Below are positions 24,266-33,835 of a stretch of DNA of 64,000 nucleotides, one piece after another. The stretch spans positions 62,001-126,000 of the forward strand of contig NZ_PUIA01000026.1 of assembly GCF_002967715.1 (NCBI RefSeq), read 5' to 3'. Position 1 is the first letter of the stretch; every line of letters begins with the position of its first letter. Origin of the DNA: Blastopirellula marina. GTDB taxonomy: Bacteria > Planctomycetota > Planctomycetia > Pirellulales > Pirellulaceae. The notes below the pieces were generated by a model that was not told the DNA's origin, did not search any database, and saw nothing but the letters and a program-made list of their open reading frames with translations. Made by a program: the position numbers and the translations under genes.

Positions 24266-25639
24266 ATGCCCAAATTTCCGCAAAGCACACGTCGTCAATT
24301 CCTGAAGGGAGTTGCCGCCGCAGGTGCCGCTACGATTATCATCCCGTCGACAAATCGTGCCTTCGGTTTCCAAAATGCTAACGATCGTCCTGTCTTTGCC
24401 TCGATTGGTCTTCGTAACCAAGGCTGGGGCATTACCAGCAAGACGACTCCTTACGCCGACTTTGCCGCACTGGCCGACGTCGATGCCAACGTTTTGGCAG
24501 ACAACGTCGCGAAGTTGGAAAAGAAACAAGGCAAGAAGCCTGACGCGTATAACGACTATCGCAAGATCCTCGATCGCAAAGATATCGACGCGGTGATGAT
24601 TGCCACGCCTGACCACTGGCACACCAAGATCGCTGTCGAAGCGATGTATGCTGGCAAAGACGTCTACTGCGAAAAGCCGCTGACACTGACCATCGCCGAA
24701 GGCAAGCTGATCGAAAAGGTTGTCAAGGAAACGGGCCGTGTCTTCCAGGTTGGTACGATGCAGCGTAGCGAAAGTGGCCAACGTTTCCTGCAAGCGGTTG
24801 CCTTGGTCAATGAAGGACGTATCGGCAAGGTTAAGAGGGTGACCTGCGGTATCAACGGCATGACAGGCTCCCCAGTGATTCCCGTTGCAGAAGTTCCTGC
24901 CGGACTCGACTGGGACATGTGGCTCGGCCCAGCAGAAAAAGTCGACTACCGTGCTCTGCCTGAAATGCGAACAGGTTACGGCGGCGGCGTTCCGCTGTAC
25001 AGCAATTGCCACTATTCGTTCCGCGACTGGCATGAGTACTCTGGCGGTAAGCTGACCGACTGGGGCGCTCACCACGTCGATATTGCCTGCTGGGCATTGG
25101 GCGCGACCGAGACCGGACCAAGTAAGGTGAAACCACTCGAGTACAAGCTGTCTTGCGAGTACAAAGACGGCTACCCGGTCGTTCACGATCGTTACAACGT
25201 AGCGAAAACATTTAAGATTCAGGCCGACATGCCCAACGATGTCGAAATGATCATCACCAGCGAAGGTGACAACGGCATCCTCTTCGAAGGGACCGATGGC
25301 CGCTTCTTCGTCAACCGCGGCAAGATCGTCGGTGCTCCCGTCGAAGCCCTCGCATCCAATCCTCTGCCTGAGGGTTCAATTGAAAAGGTATACGGTGGCC
25401 CGGTTCCAGCGAATCACAGCGTCAACTTCATCGAGTGCATGGCGTCGCGCAAACAGCCGATCTCGGATGTGTGGTCGCACAACCGCATGCTCGAAATTTG
25501 CCACCTCTCGAACATCGCTATGCGATTGGGTCGCGAACTCAATTGGGACCCCGAGAAGCGAGAGATCATCGGCGACGATCAGGCCAACTCCTTCCTTTCG
25601 CGAGAAAATCGCAAAGGCTACGAGATCCAGATGGGCTAA
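24266..25639 (+). CDS. Tat-exported Gfo/Idh/MocA oxidoreductase
   Basis: A 457-residue NAD(P)-dependent oxidoreductase of the Gfo/Idh/MocA family with a twin-arginine signal (STRRQFLKGVAAAGAATIIIPSTNRAFG), so it folds with its cofactor before export. The nucleotide-binding domain holds DFAALADVDANVLADN and AVMIATPDHWHTKIAVEAMYAGKDVYCEKPLTLT, where EKP contains the catalytic lysine. The C-terminal half has GGKLTDWGAHHVDIACWALG, a family motif with a histidine at the active site. Substrate is probably a sugar or inositol derivative. Many paralogues occur in planctomycetes; their role is largely unproven. Confidence 0.93.
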   Translation: MPKFPQSTRRQFLKGVAAAGAATIIIPSTNRAFGFQNANDRPVFASIGLRNQGWGITSKTTPYADFAALADVDANVLADNVAKLEKKQGKKPDAYNDYRKILDRKDIDAVMIATPDHWHTKIAVEAMYAGKDVYCEKPLTLTIAEGKLIEKVVKETGRVFQVGTMQRSESGQRFLQAVALVNEGRIGKVKRVTCGINGMTGSPVIPVAEVPAGLDWDMWLGPAEKVDYRALPEMRTGYGGGVPLYSNCHYSFRDWHEYSGGKLTDWGAHHVDIACWALGATETGPSKVKPLEYKLSCEYKDGYPVVHDRYNVAKTFKIQADMPNDVEMIITSEGDNGILFEGTDGRFFVNRGKIVGAPVEALASNPLPEGSIEKVYGGPVPANHSVNFIECMASRKQPISDVWSHNRMLEICHLSNIAMRLGRELNWDPEKREIIGDDQANSFLSRENRKGYEIQMG

Positions 25640-25667
25640 TGCCCACTCCTGACGAAAACCCAGAACC

Positions 25668-25699
25668 AAAAGGCCGCCGGCTATTGCTGGCGGCCTTTT
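25668..25699. terminator. bidirectional intrinsic terminator
   Basis: AAAAGGCCGCC (25668-25678) and GGCGGCCTTTT (25689-25699) form a perfect 11-base stem with a ten-base loop, and TTGTTGTT follows. It separates the convergent oxidoreductase and rtcB genes and can serve both. Confidence 0.92.
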
Positions 25700-25720
25700 G
25701 TTGTTCTTGCCTGAAACAGC

Positions 25721-27250
25721 CTAACCTTTGACCGTCATCAGGGGTTTTAGTTCCGCGACCGGTCTGGCCATACCGGATGATTGAATCGTCTCGATGACTG
25801 AGCCGATTCCCTTGTATGCGAATGGGGCTTCCTGCCGCAAATCGGCCAGCTTCTTGTGCCTAATATCGCTCCGCTGGCGAATGTCTTGACGTCGAAAGTC
25901 AACGGGCGTTACCACACGAAACTCTTCCAAGAACTGCTGAAACTCTCGATCAAAACCCTTCATCGACGCTCCACGTGAAATGGCCCGTCCAGCGCCGTGG
26001 GCCGCACTTTGATTGGTGCCGGGGAAACCGTTTCCTGCAAGGACATAACTACTGGCTCCCATCGATCCTGGAACAAGTACCGGCTCACCATAATAGGCAA
26101 ATGGGGTACCTGCCATCGCATCGAATCCCCGGGCAGGACAAGCCCCCTTGCGATGTATGTATGTCTCATATCCTTTAGATTGTTCTTTCCAAATCATGTT
26201 ATGAGGAGCGTCATACAGGAGTTCGCACCGCGTCTCTCCAAAACAGTTCTCAAGGCTTGCCCAAGCCATCAGTGCTAGAAACATTCGATTTGCGTAGGCG
26301 AAGTTCGCGGCATTGTTCATCGAGTCCCAGAAAAGCGATTCGGCTTCACCATCTTCCGGCCCAATCGGCAATATATCGATTCCATTCTGGGGTCTGCGAA
26401 CGGATGTCGGATGGCGAAGTCGAACCTGATCGCGGTAGAAACTGCCGCTGGCATATCCCACCGACACGCTTCCAGTATGCACCATAATGGTAACCATGCC
26501 TGGTTCAAGCCCCCACGCGTGCGCGATCTGACCATCCAGGATGCGTTCTACCTTCTGGAACTCGACGAAGTGATTTCCACCTCCAATCGAACCAATTTGG
26601 CTATCACGGTGCAGACGCTCACGATGACCCAGGAAATCTTCGAGACCATGCACTCGACTAGCCGACAGGCAGCCACGTCGCTCAATCCTGGCCAACGTTT
26701 CATCGCGATCAGTACGATGAAAGTAGCTCCAGAGACCTTCATCGAATGTCTTGTCGACGGTGGCGTATAGGCCTTCGATACCCGAAAGTAGCAAGGCCTC
26801 ACGATGCGGCCAGGCGAGGGGAATTCGTCGTCCTGCCTCGAAGAAAATGGAACGACAGGCAATTTCCAGAGTGTTGACAGATGCTTTCAGTTGGTCGGCC
26901 GTGAGACTCGTTCGATGCAGACGCATTCCACAGTTAATGTCGTTACCAATCGCCTGGGGCACGAGAAATCCACTGGTCTCCAGAATGGTTCCGACCGGAA
27001 TTCCGCGAGCTTTATGAAAGTCGGGCGTTATGGCCACACTTTCAATCACAGGCTCAACCGAGAACCTTTTGGGACATGCCTTGTAGATGTCCTCGATTGT
27101 TTCTTGTAACTGAAGCATCGCCTGCAGTTCAGCTACGGCCACCGGCTCGATGGGGACCTCTTCGTTTGCGAACAGCGTGACATCAATTCCGTACGGATTG
27201 ATCAGTTCAAGCCGATTGGCATCGACTCGCTTCAGTTCATTCAAAGACAT
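25721..27250 (-). CDS. rtcB: RtcB family RNA ligase
   Basis: A 509-residue RtcB, an RNA ligase that joins 2',3'-cyclic phosphate or 3'-phosphate ends to 5'-OH ends using GTP and Mn. Family motifs in order: TPDFHKARGIPVG, GNDINCGMRL (metal cysteine), GSIGGGNHFVEFQ, VHTGSVSVGYASG, NAANFAYANRMFL, YDAPHNMIWKE, HRKGACPA, PGSMGASSYVLAGNG, and the guanylate-accepting histidine in SAAHGAGRAISR. It is somewhat longer than E. coli RtcB (408). No rtcA or archease gene is adjacent. Planctomycetes may use it for RNA repair or tRNA; substrate cannot be told. Starts at an ATG with weak ribosome site. Confidence 0.93.
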   Translation of the reverse strand: MSLNELKRVDANRLELINPYGIDVTLFANEEVPIEPVAVAELQAMLQLQETIEDIYKACPKRFSVEPVIESVAITPDFHKARGIPVGTILETSGFLVPQAIGNDINCGMRLHRTSLTADQLKASVNTLEIACRSIFFEAGRRIPLAWPHREALLLSGIEGLYATVDKTFDEGLWSYFHRTDRDETLARIERRGCLSASRVHGLEDFLGHRERLHRDSQIGSIGGGNHFVEFQKVERILDGQIAHAWGLEPGMVTIMVHTGSVSVGYASGSFYRDQVRLRHPTSVRRPQNGIDILPIGPEDGEAESLFWDSMNNAANFAYANRMFLALMAWASLENCFGETRCELLYDAPHNMIWKEQSKGYETYIHRKGACPARGFDAMAGTPFAYYGEPVLVPGSMGASSYVLAGNGFPGTNQSAAHGAGRAISRGASMKGFDREFQQFLEEFRVVTPVDFRRQDIRQRSDIRHKKLADLRQEAPFAYKGIGSVIETIQSSGMARPVAELKPLMTVKG

Positions 27251-27309
27251 GCATCACCCGAGTACCTCCATAGAAAGTTTGTTGTCAGACACACTTTCAG
27301 GGGCTTGGT

Positions 27310-28836
27310 TCACTGCATGCCGCGAACTAATTCCCCTTTGTCCTGCCACCATGCTTGCCACTTGGCGTTAAGCTGTTTGACCTTTTCGGGATGATCTTGG
27401 GCGAGATCGTTGAGTTCGGTGGGATCTTGGCTCAGGTCGTATAGTTCCCAGCCCCCTTTGCCGAGTTTCACGAGCTTCCAGTTGTGATCGCGGACAGCTT
27501 GGGCTTTGCCGAACTGCCAGTAGATGGGCCAAGGGCGTTCGTTTGATGAACCGCTGAGCGTTTCGACCAAAGAGTGCCCTGCCAGTTCGCCGGTGACCTT
27601 CGCACCTGCTAGGTTGAGCATGGTGGGCATGAAGTCGACCAGGTGCCCCGGCTGGTCAGTGATCGTGCCTGCTTTGATTTGTCCTGGCCACCAGGCGATC
27701 ATCGGAGTTCGCGTTCCCCCTTCGTAATCAGTCGTTTTGTATTTACGGTACGGGGTATTCGATGCGTTAGCCCAGGGGCGTCCCTGCGTCAAGTAGCTCG
27801 TCACCTCCCACGGCATCGATCCCTTTACCGTCGATCGATCGGACGACTCATCACAGGCCCCATTGTCTGACAGAAAGAAGATGACCGTGTCATCTGCTTT
27901 TCCTATCGCTTCCAGCTTATCAAGGATACGACCAATGTTGCGATCCATGCGGTCGATCATTGCGGCATAGGTGGCCATGCGAAGATCCCACCAGTCGCGA
28001 TCGTCTTCCGCGATGTCGCTCCACGCCGGTAAACCTGTGTCACGCGGCGAAAGAGCCACGTTCGCAGGCAGAACGCCCAACTTCTGTTGCTGAGCGAAAC
28101 GCTTCTCACGCAGTTTATCCCAGCCTATTCCACCATACTTACCACGATACTTAGCGATATCTTCTTCGCTGGCATGCAGGGGGTAGTGGGGTGCGGTGTA
28201 CGCAACATACAGCAGGAATGGCTGCTCTTCGTCCTTGTACGCTTCGAGGTAGTCGACGGCATAATCGGTGAATGCGTCGGTGGTATAGAAGTCTTTCGAG
28301 TCTGGCGTGAAGGGCTTGAATTCCTGACCATCAATCGCCCAGCGGCGAACTGTCTTCTTGGCTGGTTCTGGTTCACCAGGTCGGGCATGGCCGGGGTTCC
28401 AGAAATTGCAACAACCATCGGTCAGGCCATAGTAGCGATCGAATCCGCGTTGGTACGGCGTTTGGCCAGCATGCCACTTGCCAACCATCAACGTACGATA
28501 GCCCGCCTCGCGCATGCGTTCGCCGAACGTCGGAGCCTTGTAAACAACGCTGGCGGACGCCCCTACGTGATGCCACCAGCGCCCGGTCAATAGCGAAGCC
28601 CGCGTGTGTTCGCATTTGGCGTTGTTGTAGAACGTACGGAACCGCATTCCTCCAGTTGCCAGCTTGTCGAGATTGGGGGTTTCAATTTCTCCGCCATAGC
28701 AGCCGATATCCGAAAACCCCATGTCATCGCACATAATCAAGACGATATTCGGTCGCTTGGCTTCCGCTGCTTTGGCGTCTGATATCAGGGCCACACTAGT
28801 GCACGCGAGGACGCATAGAATCAAAGAAAAACGCAT
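27310..28836 (-). CDS. secreted sulfatase with CEHTR motif
   Basis: A 508-residue arylsulfatase-like protein with signal peptide FSLILCVLACTSVALISDAKAAE. Metal site NIVLIMCDDMGFSDIGCYGGE; active-site segment NNAKCEHTRASLLTGRWWHH; MVGKWHAGQTPYQRGFDRYYG; and IFFLSDNGACDESSD for the second metal site. The cysteine motif is CEHTR, lacking the proline of CxPxR, so formylglycine formation is uncertain. It is the second member of a minus-strand run: an unknown secreted protein gene 50 bases upstream and rtcB 60 bases downstream. ATG 28836 starts the signal peptide; the upstream frame is open but looks non-coding. Confidence 0.9.
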   Translation of the reverse strand: MRFSLILCVLACTSVALISDAKAAEAKRPNIVLIMCDDMGFSDIGCYGGEIETPNLDKLATGGMRFRTFYNNAKCEHTRASLLTGRWWHHVGASASVVYKAPTFGERMREAGYRTLMVGKWHAGQTPYQRGFDRYYGLTDGCCNFWNPGHARPGEPEPAKKTVRRWAIDGQEFKPFTPDSKDFYTTDAFTDYAVDYLEAYKDEEQPFLLYVAYTAPHYPLHASEEDIAKYRGKYGGIGWDKLREKRFAQQQKLGVLPANVALSPRDTGLPAWSDIAEDDRDWWDLRMATYAAMIDRMDRNIGRILDKLEAIGKADDTVIFFLSDNGACDESSDRSTVKGSMPWEVTSYLTQGRPWANASNTPYRKYKTTDYEGGTRTPMIAWWPGQIKAGTITDQPGHLVDFMPTMLNLAGAKVTGELAGHSLVETLSGSSNERPWPIYWQFGKAQAVRDHNWKLVKLGKGGWELYDLSQDPTELNDLAQDHPEKVKQLNAKWQAWWQDKGELVRGMQ

Positions 28837-28885
28837 GTCAGGGCACTTATTCCGTGTGAGGTGATTCCGATGAGAAGAGAGCAAC

Positions 28886-29452
28886 TCAGGAGTTGTTGCG
28901 ATTTGGCTGGATGACTTCTTTCTCAAGATAGTCGGCCACGGTAACTACTGCTACCGGAAAGTGATTATCGCAGAAGACTTCTTTCTCGACGTGTCCTGTT
29001 ACCACCGTAATAGCAATCTGAGTTCCGTTCGTCACGTCACCGTGATATTCGTTGGCCAGCGTCATAAACCTCGATTGATTCAGCTTGCCGCAGATCTCTT
29101 CCAGTTCGCCAGGCGACAACTCAAAGGTCAGTGTTTTCTGGCGGCTCGAATCCGACGCCTGATCCCAGTAGCTGTACTCGCCTGTTCCATCTGCTTTTAC
29201 GCGAAGAATATTGAATCCCTGCAATCCGTCCCCAAACGCATATTCGATCAAGAATTCGGGCGATGGCCGAACCACAACGTTCCGCGTGTCCTCTTTGCCT
29301 CCCTCGACTACTTTCGCGCGATGTGATGTTACCGTGCGATCGCCGATTTGCACTTGATCATCACGATCAAACGGTCGGATAAGGCCGTATAGAAAGACCC
29401 CACCGAGCACCACAAATAAAATGAAAGCGTTTCGCAAGAATCGCGCATTCAT
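28886..29452 (-). CDS. membrane-anchored hypothetical protein
   Basis: A 188-residue protein with one N-terminal membrane helix (NAFILFVVLGGVFLYGLI) and an extracytoplasmic domain rich in beta structure, with no family I recognise. Motifs of note are EYAFGDGLQGFNILRVKADGTGEYSYWDQ and SPGELEEICGKLNQSRFMTLANEYHGDVTNGTQIAITVVTGHVEK. The shape of the end (a value tested over residues in a small domain, ELxxLxxLxxxxxFxxLxxxYxxxxxDGxxxxIxV) resembles small lipoprotein-like domains of unknown function. It precedes a sulfatase gene by 50 bases and may be co-transcribed. Function unknown. Confidence 0.68.
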   Translation of the reverse strand: MNARFLRNAFILFVVLGGVFLYGLIRPFDRDDQVQIGDRTVTSHRAKVVEGGKEDTRNVVVRPSPEFLIEYAFGDGLQGFNILRVKADGTGEYSYWDQASDSSRQKTLTFELSPGELEEICGKLNQSRFMTLANEYHGDVTNGTQIAITVVTGHVEKEVFCDNHFPVAVVTVADYLEKEVIQPNRNNS

Positions 29453-29601
29453 GGCAAATCTGCCGAAAAGTTGAAACGAGAGAAAGACCTTATAACCGCG
29501 ACAAGATAAGGCATTCCCCCACCAATCGCAACGATTTCTATGACGTTACTTAGCCCACAGAAGCAAAGTTGGTCCGCGCATCCGCTGTTTTCGCCATCAA
29601 C

Positions 29602-29629
29602 AAAAAAAGAGGAGGCCACAAGGACCTCC
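29602..29629 (-). terminator. intrinsic terminator
   Basis: On the minus strand GGAGG-T-CC-TTGT-GG-CCTCC forms a seven-pair stem with one bulged base, followed by TCTTTTTTTG. It lies about 40 bases after the stop of the secreted-protein gene at 29672. Confidence 0.82.
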
Positions 29630-29671
29630 CCTCCCGGTTCACCGACCGGACATCGTAAGGATGCCCAGCGG

Positions 29672-30499
29672 TTACTTCATATCGAAAATACTCTTCGCCT
29701 CGGCCGGGTTGGCCGGGGCATCTTCTTTATCTCGACCACGACTCTTGCGACGGGCTTCGCGTGGATCTTCTGGGGCAGCGAAGGGCTCGGCGGCTTCGAC
29801 TTCGACTTCTCCCTTTAAGATGCCAACGCCTTGGTTGTAATAATAGACCGTACCTTTGACCGTATCGCCCATGCGAATCAAACGCGGATCAGGTAGTTCG
29901 ACGCTGATCTTGGCGTCTTCGGCAACTTCGACGGTAACCTTCGCTTTGCCAGCGGTAACGCTCCACTTGCCATCACGTGCCACGCCAGACAGACGACCAA
30001 CAACAGTGTACTTGGCTACTTCTTCGCCAGAGCTTTCGGTCGACTCTTCAGAACCATCCGATGCCAATTCCGGCAGGCCACCTTGTTCGGTAACTCCAAG
30101 TTCAAGCTGCGGTGTCGGCGTGAAAACGCTGACCTCGCTCACAGCAGCTTGACCGAAGCCTTTCTTGTCGAGTGTGGCTTCGAAGTGGACGAACATCCCA
30201 GGACGAACCCAACCCTTCTCCGCTTCGCCGCGAACAACGATTTCATCAGGCTTCGAATCGACGCGAATGGTCCACTCTTGGTTCCCCTTCTCAGGCTTGA
30301 TCTTGATCAAAGGTGGCTGGGCTGCGGTTAGCTTGCCAGTCAAGTTGGTCCGTTCCTGCTTCTGACCTGGCTGCCCGTTGAAATTGGGCATGCCCTGTTG
30401 GGGCTGATTGGGTTTTTGTGCGTGAACATTAAACGTGAGACATACTACGGCCAGCGAAAAGGAAGCGGCCGCACAAAGACGAGAGATTTGGCGATACAT
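29672..30499 (-). CDS. secreted hypothetical protein with repeated beta domains
   Basis: A 275-residue exported protein (signal MYRQISRLCAAASFSLAVVCLTFNVHAQ). After a Q/P/G-rich stretch (KPNQPQQGMPNFNGQPGQKQ) come two similar beta-rich units: KIKPEKGNQEWTIRVDSKPDEIVVRGEAEKGWVRPGMFVHFEATLD and GKWSVTAGKAKVTVEVAEDAKISVELPDPRLIRMGDTVKGTVYYYNQ. They look like a duplicated small OB- or beta-barrel-like module. The end has a highly charged EARRKSRGRDKEDAP tail. No family recognised. It has its own terminator downstream. Start is ATG 30499 at the head of the signal peptide, preceded by GGACTCCC rather than a clear ribosome site. Confidence 0.72.
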   Translation of the reverse strand: MYRQISRLCAAASFSLAVVCLTFNVHAQKPNQPQQGMPNFNGQPGQKQERTNLTGKLTAAQPPLIKIKPEKGNQEWTIRVDSKPDEIVVRGEAEKGWVRPGMFVHFEATLDKKGFGQAAVSEVSVFTPTPQLELGVTEQGGLPELASDGSEESTESSGEEVAKYTVVGRLSGVARDGKWSVTAGKAKVTVEVAEDAKISVELPDPRLIRMGDTVKGTVYYYNQGVGILKGEVEVEAAEPFAAPEDPREARRKSRGRDKEDAPANPAEAKSIFDMK

Positions 30500-30789
30500 G
30501 GGAGTCCTGAAGTTATTCCGGAAGGAAACGCAAGGAAGGCTGTTGTGTCTTCTAAGATAACGATTGGCCAACAGAATTTCCAATTTTTTCCCGCAAGACC
30601 TCTCGTAGGGGAAGGTTGGCGACAATCGACGAGAAACAAGTTTGTCTCTCCAGAGAACCGGGCTCCTAAGGTTCCCAGCAGTTTGAACAGCACCAACGAC
30701 AAGTGGATCACTGGTTGCCGCTAAGACGGCTAACTGGGAAAATAAGTGCTGACTGGCTCAACACTTGCAATCAGAAAAGGCATAGGCCC

Positions 30790-31599
30790 ATGTCCACCCC
30801 CCCGCGCGGCAAATCCCGACTGACGGTTCCCCAATTTGTAAGCCGCAAAGCAGAGGGCAAGAAGCTCACCGTATTGACCGCTTACGACTATCCTATGGCC
30901 AGCCTGGTCGATCAGGGCGGCGTCGATGCCATCCTGGTCGGGGATACGTTGTCGATGGTCGTTCAAGGGCACGATTCGACCATTCCGGTCACGTTGGACG
31001 AGATGATCTACCACGCTGAAATGGTAACACGTGCAGTCTCCAATGCGCTAGTGATCGTCGATATGCCCTTTCCATCGAACCTTTTGGGCGTCTACGAAGG
31101 CATTCGCAACGCAGGCCGTATCCTCAAGGAGACAGGTGCCCAGGCCGTCAAACTCGAAGGAGGTGCCGATCAGGCCGAAGTGATCTCGGGCCTGGTAAAC
31201 GCTGGCATCCCGGTGATGGCGCACATTGGCTTGCGGCCACAGTTGGTCCATCAAATGGGTGGTTATCGCGTTCAGCGCAATCGAGACCAGCTGATCCAAG
31301 ATGCGAAGGCCGCAACTGAAGCCGGTGCGTTCAGCATTGTCTTGGAATGCATCCCGCAAGACGACGCGGCGGAAATCACTAAGATGCTGGACATTCCAAC
31401 GATTGGCATTGGAGCCGGCAATGCATGCGACGGGCAAGTCCTCGTTTTGAATGACATGCTCGGCATCACTGAAGGGCACGTACCGAAGTTCGTCAAACAG
31501 TATGCCAACATCCGCAAGACGGTAACCGATGCGGTTCGCCAATTCTGCGACGACGTCCAGTCAGGCGAGTTCCCTGATCAAACGCATTCATTTCGCTAA
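30790..31599 (+). CDS. panB: 3-methyl-2-oxobutanoate hydroxymethyltransferase
   Basis: Ketopantoate hydroxymethyltransferase (269 residues, usual 260-280) makes ketopantoate from 2-oxoisovalerate and methylene-THF, the first step of pantothenate and CoA synthesis. Visible: [54 protein letters not shown] with the metal-binding aspartates and the GHDSTIPVT signature, [32 protein letters not shown], and [32 protein letters not shown] 30790 ([13 protein letters not shown]) is chosen; the frame opens at 30703. No panC or panD is in the window. The next gene starts 55 bases after its stop. Confidence 0.96.
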   Translation: MSTPPRGKSRLTVPQFVSRKAEGKKLTVLTAYDYPMASLVDQGGVDAILVGDTLSMVVQGHDSTIPVTLDEMIYHAEMVTRAVSNALVIVDMPFPSNLLGVYEGIRNAGRILKETGAQAVKLEGGADQAEVISGLVNAGIPVMAHIGLRPQLVHQMGGYRVQRNRDQLIQDAKAATEAGAFSIVLECIPQDDAAEITKMLDIPTIGIGAGNACDGQVLVLNDMLGITEGHVPKFVKQYANIRKTVTDAVRQFCDDVQSGEFPDQTHSFR

Positions 31600-31654
31600 A
31601 ACCAACGCCAACATTGCTCAGTGCGGCGATTCGTCGCGCGAAGGACCCCGGATC

Positions 31655-33694
31655 ATGCCGAACCGTCTCGCTCACGAAACGAGTCCGTATCTACAGCAGC
31701 ACGCCAATAACCCTGTCGACTGGTATCCCTGGGGCGCGGAAGCCCTGGAGAGATCGAAGCAAGAAGACAAACCGATCTTCCTGTCGATTGGGTACTCGGC
31801 ATGTCATTGGTGTCACGTGATGGAGCACGAAAGCTTCGAGTCGCAGGCGATCGCCGATTACTTGAACGAGCACTACGTGAGCATCAAGGTCGACCGCGAA
31901 GAACGCCCTGACCTCGACCAGGTCTACATGAACGCCGTACAACTGCTTACCGGTCACGGCGGGTGGCCGATGTCGGTGTTTCTGACACCTGAGTTGATGC
32001 CGTTCTTTGGTGGTACCTATTGGCCTCCGACGGCTAGTCGCGGGATGCCAGGCTTTGATCAAGTCTTGAGGGCGGTGGTCGATGCCTGGGAGAACCGTCG
32101 CGAAGTCGCGCTGCAACAATCGCGTCTTCTTACCGAGCGTTTGCAACGAATTGGCCTCGGCTCGGCGGAATCAACAGAGATAGCCCCAGGCCGCGTGGGG
32201 ATGGCCGTTCGACAAATGGAAGAGTCGTTCGACCCCAAGCATGGTGGCTTCGGCTCGGCACCAAAGTTTCCGCACACGATGAACATCGATCTGCTGATGC
32301 GGCATTTCGTCGACACACGCAACGAAAAGCTCCTCCCGATGGTGACCACCACCCTCGACAAGATGGCAATGGGCGGCATTTACGACCATCTCGGTGGCGG
32401 ATTTGCTCGCTACAGCGTCGACGAGTACTGGCTCGTTCCCCACTTCGAGAAAATGCTGTACGACAACTCGCTTCTAATTAGCAACTACGTCGACGCATAT
32501 CGCCTGACTAAGAATGAAAATTATGCTCGCGTCGCAAAAGAGTCGTGCGATTACATCTTACGCGACATGACCGACGAACATGGCGGCTTTCACAGCACCG
32601 AGGACGCCGACAGCGAAGGGGAAGAAGGGAAGTTTTACGTCTGGACACCGAAGGAAGTCGATCAACTGCTGGGCAACCCACTGGTTGCGAAGCGATTTCG
32701 CCAAGTATACGACATCACCGAATCAGGCAACTTCGAAGGACACAACATCCCACGATTGAAGAAGTCGATCGGCGAGTACGCCCAAGACTTCGGAACTTCC
32801 GAAGAAGTGCTACGCGACGAATTGCAGCGAGATCGGGAGGTACTCTTCAATGCTCGCTGTCAGCGGATTCGCCCCGGCAAGGATGATAAAATCCTCGCCA
32901 GTTGGAACGGGCTGATGATTGAAGCGTTGGCGAAAGCTGGAGCAACATTTAACAATCGTACGTATCTCGATGGTGCCAAGAAGGCAGCGACGTTTGTGCT
33001 TGAGCAAATGACCGATGACACCGGTCGGCTACTGCACACCTACAGGCACGGCAAGGCGAAGCTGCCTGCCTATCTCGACGACTATACCTATCTCGCCTCG
33101 GCTATGTTCGCGTTATATGAAGCCACCTTCGACGCAACGTGGCTAGAACACGCTCAGAAGCTGATCGACACGGCAGTCGAGCACTTCTACGATACCGAGT
33201 CCGGAGGTTTCTTCTACACTGCGGACGATCACGAGCAGCTTATTGCCCGAAACAAAGACTTCTACGACCAAAGCATCCCCAGCGGCAATGGCGTAGCGGC
33301 ATTGGTCCTGGCAAAACTCGGAAAGCTACTGGCAAGCGAGAAGTATCTGCAACTGGCGAAGGAAACTATCTCTGCGGCAGCCGACGTTTTGCAAAAACAT
33401 CCGATCGCAGCAGGCCAGTTATTGGTTGCCTATGACTATCTGCATCAGCCTGGCTCGGAAGTCGTGATCGCCGCCGCAGATCGTGCCTCGTGTGACGAGC
33501 TCATCCAGGCGATTCATAACAGGTACCAACCCAACACGTTGTACGTCCTGGCAATCGACGGCGAAGATCTGGGTGCCAACTTGCAACCGCTGGTATCAGG
33601 CAAGTCTCCGCTGAATGGTCAGCCGACGGTTTATGTTTGCGAGAACTTCCAGTGCAATGCACCAGTGAGCGCAGCTGAATACTTAGCAACCTAA
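31655..33694 (+). CDS. YyaL/DUF255 protein: thioredoxin-like plus (alpha/alpha)6 domain
   Basis: A 679-residue protein of the DUF255/YyaL family (human relative SPATA20). The N-terminal thioredoxin-like domain begins [24 protein letters not shown] and has the redox-like pair [14 protein letters not shown] near residue 48-55. A toroid-like alpha-helical domain follows: [20 protein letters not shown]-type segments such as [20 protein letters not shown], and [19 protein letters not shown]. Function is unknown; folds resemble N-acylglucosamine epimerases, and the CxxC pair may be structural or catalytic. Complete length and conserved ends argue for a working gene. ATG 31655 ([13 protein letters not shown]) is the family start. 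Confidence 0.92.
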   Translation: MPNRLAHETSPYLQQHANNPVDWYPWGAEALERSKQEDKPIFLSIGYSACHWCHVMEHESFESQAIADYLNEHYVSIKVDREERPDLDQVYMNAVQLLTGHGGWPMSVFLTPELMPFFGGTYWPPTASRGMPGFDQVLRAVVDAWENRREVALQQSRLLTERLQRIGLGSAESTEIAPGRVGMAVRQMEESFDPKHGGFGSAPKFPHTMNIDLLMRHFVDTRNEKLLPMVTTTLDKMAMGGIYDHLGGGFARYSVDEYWLVPHFEKMLYDNSLLISNYVDAYRLTKNENYARVAKESCDYILRDMTDEHGGFHSTEDADSEGEEGKFYVWTPKEVDQLLGNPLVAKRFRQVYDITESGNFEGHNIPRLKKSIGEYAQDFGTSEEVLRDELQRDREVLFNARCQRIRPGKDDKILASWNGLMIEALAKAGATFNNRTYLDGAKKAATFVLEQMTDDTGRLLHTYRHGKAKLPAYLDDYTYLASAMFALYEATFDATWLEHAQKLIDTAVEHFYDTESGGFFYTADDHEQLIARNKDFYDQSIPSGNGVAALVLAKLGKLLASEKYLQLAKETISAAADVLQKHPIAAGQLLVAYDYLHQPGSEVVIAAADRASCDELIQAIHNRYQPNTLYVLAIDGEDLGANLQPLVSGKSPLNGQPTVYVCENFQCNAPVSAAEYLAT

Positions 33695-33835
33695 ATGAAG
33701 AATGGCAACCTTTGCAGTCGTGTGGTTTAATGGCGTGTGACATCAGCCAGGTATTGGCACTATCACCCTAGATGCTCTCGTACCCAGCGTCCGTTCACGG
33801 CCCCAGCAATCACCCAAGACATCAAGGAGAATAAG

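Noticed and set aside
24260-25186. Minus-strand frame of 308 codons opposite the oxidoreductase
   Set aside because: Antisense shadow; no start context and no family features.
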